Shown piece after piece: positions 61,028 to 64,000 of a stretch of 64,000 nucleotides of DNA. This DNA is from Beijerinckiaceae bacterium (lineage in GTDB: Bacteria > Pseudomonadota > Alphaproteobacteria > Rhizobiales > Beijerinckiaceae). The DNA lies in assembly GCA_947454485.1 (NCBI GenBank), contig CANGJJ010000005.1:124001-188000 (forward strand), in the 5' to 3' direction. Under the pieces are notes generated by a model. The model was not told the origin of the DNA, did not search any database, and saw nothing but the letters and a program-made list of their open reading frames with translations. Made by a program: the position numbers and the translations under genes. How positions within the stretch are numbered: the first letter of the stretch is position 1; each line of letters begins with the position of its first letter.

Positions 61028-62236
61028 ATGGCAAGCGATAAGCGTATTCTCATCTCGGGCGCCGGGCCAGTTGGTTACACAACTGCGCTCAATCTCGCCC
61101 GTTACAACATCCCCTTCACTTTGTTCGAAGCCGCCTCTGACATTTTCGAAGATCCACGCGCGGGCACAATCCATCCGCCGACTTTGGAAATGTTTGAGCC
61201 CAGCGGCGTCACACAAAAGATGCTGGAACAGGGCTATCTCGTCCCCAACTATCACTATCGTGATCGCACACAGGGCATCGTGGCCAATTTCGAACTTGGC
61301 ATCTTGAAGAACGACACGCCCCATCCCTATCGCATCATGCTCGAACAGCACAAACTGTCGGCCATTTTGCGCGAGAAGCTGAAGGCCTATTCCAATTACG
61401 AAATCCTCAACAACCACCGCCTGCTCAGCGCCACGCAAGATGCTGATGGCGCGATTGCGAGCGTTGAGACACCGCAAGGCACAAAGACCTTCCGGGGCGA
61501 CTATCTGATCGGCTGCGATGGCGGCCGCAGTCAGGTGCGCAAGTCGATGAATGTCGGCTTTGAAGGCTTCACTTGGGCCGAGCGCTTCCTTGTCTTGAGC
61601 ACGCGTTATGATTTTGGTCAGCATGGCTATGCGCTCACCAATTATATCGCGGACCCTGAAGAATGGTGCGCCCTCTTCAAAGTGCCGGGCTATGATGGCA
61701 AGGGCCTGTGGCGCATTCTCTTCCCCGCCGACACTGAAGCAACGCAGGAAGAGCTTTTCGATGAGAGCTCGATCCAGCGCCGCATTCAGGGCTTTCAGGC
61801 CAAGACCGGCACTTATGAGATCTACCATCGCAATCTCTATGAAGTGCATCAGCGCGTGGCCACTTGCTATCGCGAAGGCCGCCTGCTGCTGGCGGGCGAT
61901 GCAGCCCATATCAACAATCCGCTCGGCGGCATGGGCATGAATTTTGGCCTGCATGACAGCTTCAATCTGACCGAGAAGCTGGCCAAGATCTGGCATGAGG
62001 GGGCGAGCACAGATCTGCTTGACCTTTACGACCGCCAGCGTCGCACGGTCGCGCAAGAATATCTGCAGCGCCAGACCATCGAGAACAAGAAAAACATTGA
62101 GCAGAAAGATCCTGCCGCCCGCGAAGCCTTCTATGAGGAGCTGCGCGCCATCACCGCCGACCCTGACAAGCTGCGCAGCTATCTGTTGCGTGTTGCCATG
62201 ATTGAGGGCATACGGCGTTCCAACTCAATCACCTAA
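61028..62236 (+). CDS. FAD-dependent aromatic monooxygenase (PHBH/MhpA type)
   Basis: A 402-residue class A flavoprotein hydroxylase. The FAD motif ISGAGPVG (G11-x-G13-x-x-G16), the DG motif GCDGGRSQVRKS and the GD motif LLAGDAAHINNPLGGMGMN are intact. It would hydroxylate an aromatic or heteroaromatic acid with NAD(P)H and O2. Its neighbours suggest a ring substrate that ends as maleamate or maleate, such as a pyridine; this is inference. Confidence 0.88.
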   Translation: MASDKRILISGAGPVGYTTALNLARYNIPFTLFEAASDIFEDPRAGTIHPPTLEMFEPSGVTQKMLEQGYLVPNYHYRDRTQGIVANFELGILKNDTPHPYRIMLEQHKLSAILREKLKAYSNYEILNNHRLLSATQDADGAIASVETPQGTKTFRGDYLIGCDGGRSQVRKSMNVGFEGFTWAERFLVLSTRYDFGQHGYALTNYIADPEEWCALFKVPGYDGKGLWRILFPADTEATQEELFDESSIQRRIQGFQAKTGTYEIYHRNLYEVHQRVATCYREGRLLLAGDAAHINNPLGGMGMNFGLHDSFNLTEKLAKIWHEGASTDLLDLYDRQRRTVAQEYLQRQTIENKKNIEQKDPAAREAFYEELRAITADPDKLRSYLLRVAMIEGIRRSNSIT

Positions 62237-62252
62237 AAACGGAGGGGCCAAA

Positions 62253-63182
62253 ATGGCACTGAAACTCGCAGTACCCGATCTCATCTCGAACTCTTATTTC
62301 TCGGCTGTGGCCGCCATCGACCTTGGCTTCTTCAAGAAGGAAGGTCTCGATGTTGAGCTTGAGCTGATCTTTCCGGTCAACAAGACACTTGAAGTGCTGC
62401 GCGATGGCGGCCTCGACTTTGTCGGTGGCTCGGCCCATTCCGTGCCCTTCGCCTTCCCCGAATGGAAGGGCGGCAAGCTGCTCGGCTCGCTGGCGCAGAA
62501 TATGTATTGGTTCCTCGTCCTGCGCAAAGACCTCAAGGCCAAGAAGGGCGACATCAACGCCATTCGCGGTCTGAGCATTGGCGCAGCTCCCTTGGTTGAT
62601 CTGGGCCTGAAGCGCCTGCTCACCGAGTCCGGCATTGATCCTGACAAGGATGTGAAAATCGTCCCCGTGCCCGGCGCCTTTTTGGGCGAGAGCAAGAATT
62701 TCGGCGTTGCAGCTGCCAAGGCTCTTGGCGCTGGCATGATCGACGGCTTCTGGGCCAATGGCATGGGCGCGGAAGTCGCCGTCACCAGCGGCTATGGCGA
62801 CATCATCATTGATGCGCGTCGTGGCGATGGTCCGCCCAAGGCGCTCAACTACACAATGCCCGCCTTGATCACCTCAGACGCTGTCATCAACCGCGATCCC
62901 GAAGTAGCGGCCGCGGCTGTGCGCGCTCTGGTGGCAACGCAGAAGGCGATCAAGGCTGATGTGAAGCTTGCAACTGAAGTTGGCAAGAAGCGCTTCCCCG
63001 AAGCCGAGGCCGGCCTGATCGCGCAAGTTGTCGAGCGTGATTTGCCCTTCTACACTGCCCATATCACCCGCGAATTCGTGGCGGGTATGATGGAGTTCCA
63101 GCAGCATATGGGCCTCATCAAGGCGCCTGTTGCCTATGAGGACGTTGTGGCCACGCAGTTCTCGCATCTGTGGGATGCATAA
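62253..63182 (+). CDS. NMT1/THI5-fold solute-binding-like protein without signal peptide
   Basis: A 309-residue protein with the NMT1 periplasmic-binding fold (ALKLAVPDLISNSYFSAVAA, AIDLGFFKKEGLDVELEL). It starts directly with the first beta strand and has no leader. The ATG at 62253 follows GGAGGGG, and codons upstream give no hydrophobic segment either. It is therefore predicted to be cytoplasmic. No ABC permease or ATPase lies beside it. It may be an enzyme, a substrate carrier or a sensor in the surrounding catabolic operon. Confidence 0.8.
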   Translation: MALKLAVPDLISNSYFSAVAAIDLGFFKKEGLDVELELIFPVNKTLEVLRDGGLDFVGGSAHSVPFAFPEWKGGKLLGSLAQNMYWFLVLRKDLKAKKGDINAIRGLSIGAAPLVDLGLKRLLTESGIDPDKDVKIVPVPGAFLGESKNFGVAAAKALGAGMIDGFWANGMGAEVAVTSGYGDIIIDARRGDGPPKALNYTMPALITSDAVINRDPEVAAAAVRALVATQKAIKADVKLATEVGKKRFPEAEAGLIAQVVERDLPFYTAHITREFVAGMMEFQQHMGLIKAPVAYEDVVATQFSHLWDA

Positions 63183-63191
63183 GGAGCGATC

Positions 63192-63812
63192 ATGAGCGAT
63201 CTCGAAGTCTATAAACAGCAAGGTTTTGGCGCCAGCTCAGGCTTTGGCCAACGCCCTGCTTTGTTGATCGTGGACTTCGTGAATGGCTTTGCTGATCCCA
63301 AATATTTTGGCGGCGGGAATATTCCTGCCGCCATCGACAACACCAAAGTGCTGCTTGAGGCCGCGCGCAAGCTGAAGCTGCCGATCTGTTACACGCGCCA
63401 ATATTACGAGAAGGATGGCTCCGACCACGGCGTCTTCAATCTCAAAGCGCCTAATCTGGGCATCCTCACTGACGATCATCCCTCAAGCCATGTCGTCGAT
63501 GCGTTGAAGCCGCAGAGCGGCGAATATGTGCTGCGCAAGCTCGCGCCTTCAGCCTTTTTCTGCACCGATCTTGTGAACTGGCTCGCCTTCCGCAGTGTCG
63601 ACACTGTGATCGTGACAGGCTGCACCACATCAGGCTGTGTGCGCGCCAGCGTTGTGGATTCGATGAGCTATAACTATCGCACCATTGTTGCGACCGACTG
63701 CGTTGGTGATCGCGCGATGGGGCCGCATGAGGCCAATCTCTTCGACATGGGCCAGAAATATGCGGATCTGCATGACAGCTCCGCGATCATTGAGCGCCTG
63801 TCAAAGCGGTAG
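63192..63812 (+). CDS. Isochorismatase-family cysteine hydrolase (maleamate amidase/N-carbamoylsarcosine amidase-like)
   Basis: A 206-residue hydrolase with the full Asp-Lys-Cys triad: D28 ([10 protein letters not shown]), K116 ([10 protein letters not shown]) and C149 ([11 protein letters not shown]). The sequence style is close to maleamate amidohydrolase (NicF) and N-carbamoylsarcosine amidase. It would release ammonia from an amide such as maleamate. It is the last gene of the operon at 60240 and overlaps the convergent Lrp-type gene by 12 bp. Confidence 0.87.
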   Translation: MSDLEVYKQQGFGASSGFGQRPALLIVDFVNGFADPKYFGGGNIPAAIDNTKVLLEAARKLKLPICYTRQYYEKDGSDHGVFNLKAPNLGILTDDHPSSHVVDALKPQSGEYVLRKLAPSAFFCTDLVNWLAFRSVDTVIVTGCTTSGCVRASVVDSMSYNYRTIVATDCVGDRAMGPHEANLFDMGQKYADLHDSSAIIERLSKR

Positions 63813-64000
63813 CGCCGTCGCATATTTGACTTGATCGAGAGCAAAGCTCGACTCGATGGAGGAGATGCCTTCGAGACGCGTGAGCTTTTGCTTGATGAAG
63901 CGCTCATAGGCGGAGAGATCCGAGACGACAACGCGCAGCAAATAATCGCGGTGACCCGTCATCAGATAACATTCCAAGACTTCGCTCCATTGCGCGACCG
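63801..64000 (-). CDS. Lrp/AsnC-family transcriptional regulator, C-terminal part (partial)
   Basis: The window end cuts this gene; about 65 C-terminal codons are visible. The piece is a RAM/AsnC ligand-binding domain ([17 protein letters not shown], then [20 protein letters not shown]). It ends in the isochorismatase-family gene on the other strand. It may control the neighbouring catabolic operon. Confidence 0.82.
   Translation of the reverse strand, partial: VAQWSEVLECYLMTGHRDYLLRVVVSDLSAYERFIKQKLTRLEGISSIESSFALDQVKYATALPL

Overview
The window is a piece of an alphaproteobacterial chromosome with high GC content, most likely from the Hyphomicrobiales (Rhizobiales). The clues are homospermidine synthase next to an ornithine/lysine decarboxylase, an alphaproteobacterial-type Zur box, a CobW/WD40 gene pair, OpgG, fused TRAP-TAXI permeases with DUF1850, and many Bug and NMT1-type solute-binding proteins. 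I cannot name a genus. No rRNA, tRNA, CRISPR array, prophage or insertion sequence was seen. Genes are tightly packed, often overlapping by 1-15 bp.

Layout. 1-12 kb is housekeeping: the end of gltD, a lytic transglycosylase, a DUF459 SGNH protein, kdsD, an atypical NRAMP transporter, galU, galE, hemH, a 5'-nucleotidase-like phosphatase, thiD and a PaaK-like ligase. 12.2-16.8 kb (minus strand) is a zinc block behind a near-perfect Zur box: a His-rich small membrane protein, znuC, znuB, then a CobW-type GTPase, an unknown 136-residue protein and a WD40 protein. No znuA is present. 16.9-19.1 kb holds class III alcohol dehydrogenase and a DUF433/PIN-like toxin-antitoxin pair. 19.1-24.4 kb has a GMC oxidoreductase and a TAXI-TRAP transporter. 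24.4-28 kb has a gamma-glutamyltransferase homologue without its nucleophile and a NicO/DUF1007 pair. 28-31.3 kb makes polyamines (ODC to putrescine, Hss to homospermidine). The ODC gene has a long structured leader filling a 632-nt non-coding gap. 31.9-38.3 kb has opgG, a creatininase-like hydrolase, an NMT1-type ABC importer and ChrA.

From 38.5 kb the region is accessory and catabolic. It has five Bug-type receptors with no TctA/TctB membrane partners in view. It also has an operon of two alpha/beta hydrolases, a DapA-like aldolase, a HbpS-like protein, a Tat-exported amidohydrolase and a cupin. It ends at a convergent hydroxyquinol/catechol-type intradiol dioxygenase. A second NMT1-type ABC importer (51.4-54.0 kb) leads into a urate-to-ureide block: PuuD, HIU hydrolase, a PuuE-UraD fusion, ureidoglycine aminohydrolase, ureidoglycolate lyase and an NCS2 permease. 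Together these cover urate to glyoxylate and ammonia except for the allantoate step, which is not seen. The last 4 kb encode an Asp/Glu-racemase-fold protein lacking its catalytic cysteines, a flavin monooxygenase, a signal-less NMT1-fold protein and a maleamate-amidase-like hydrolase, ending in a partial Lrp/AsnC regulator.

The most interesting signals are the Zur-controlled zinc operon without a binding protein, the two-part ODC leader with mutually exclusive helices, and the operon at 60-64 kb that pairs a cysteine-less isomerase-fold protein with a cytosolic solute-binding fold. All functional calls rest on reading motifs by eye, without database searches.
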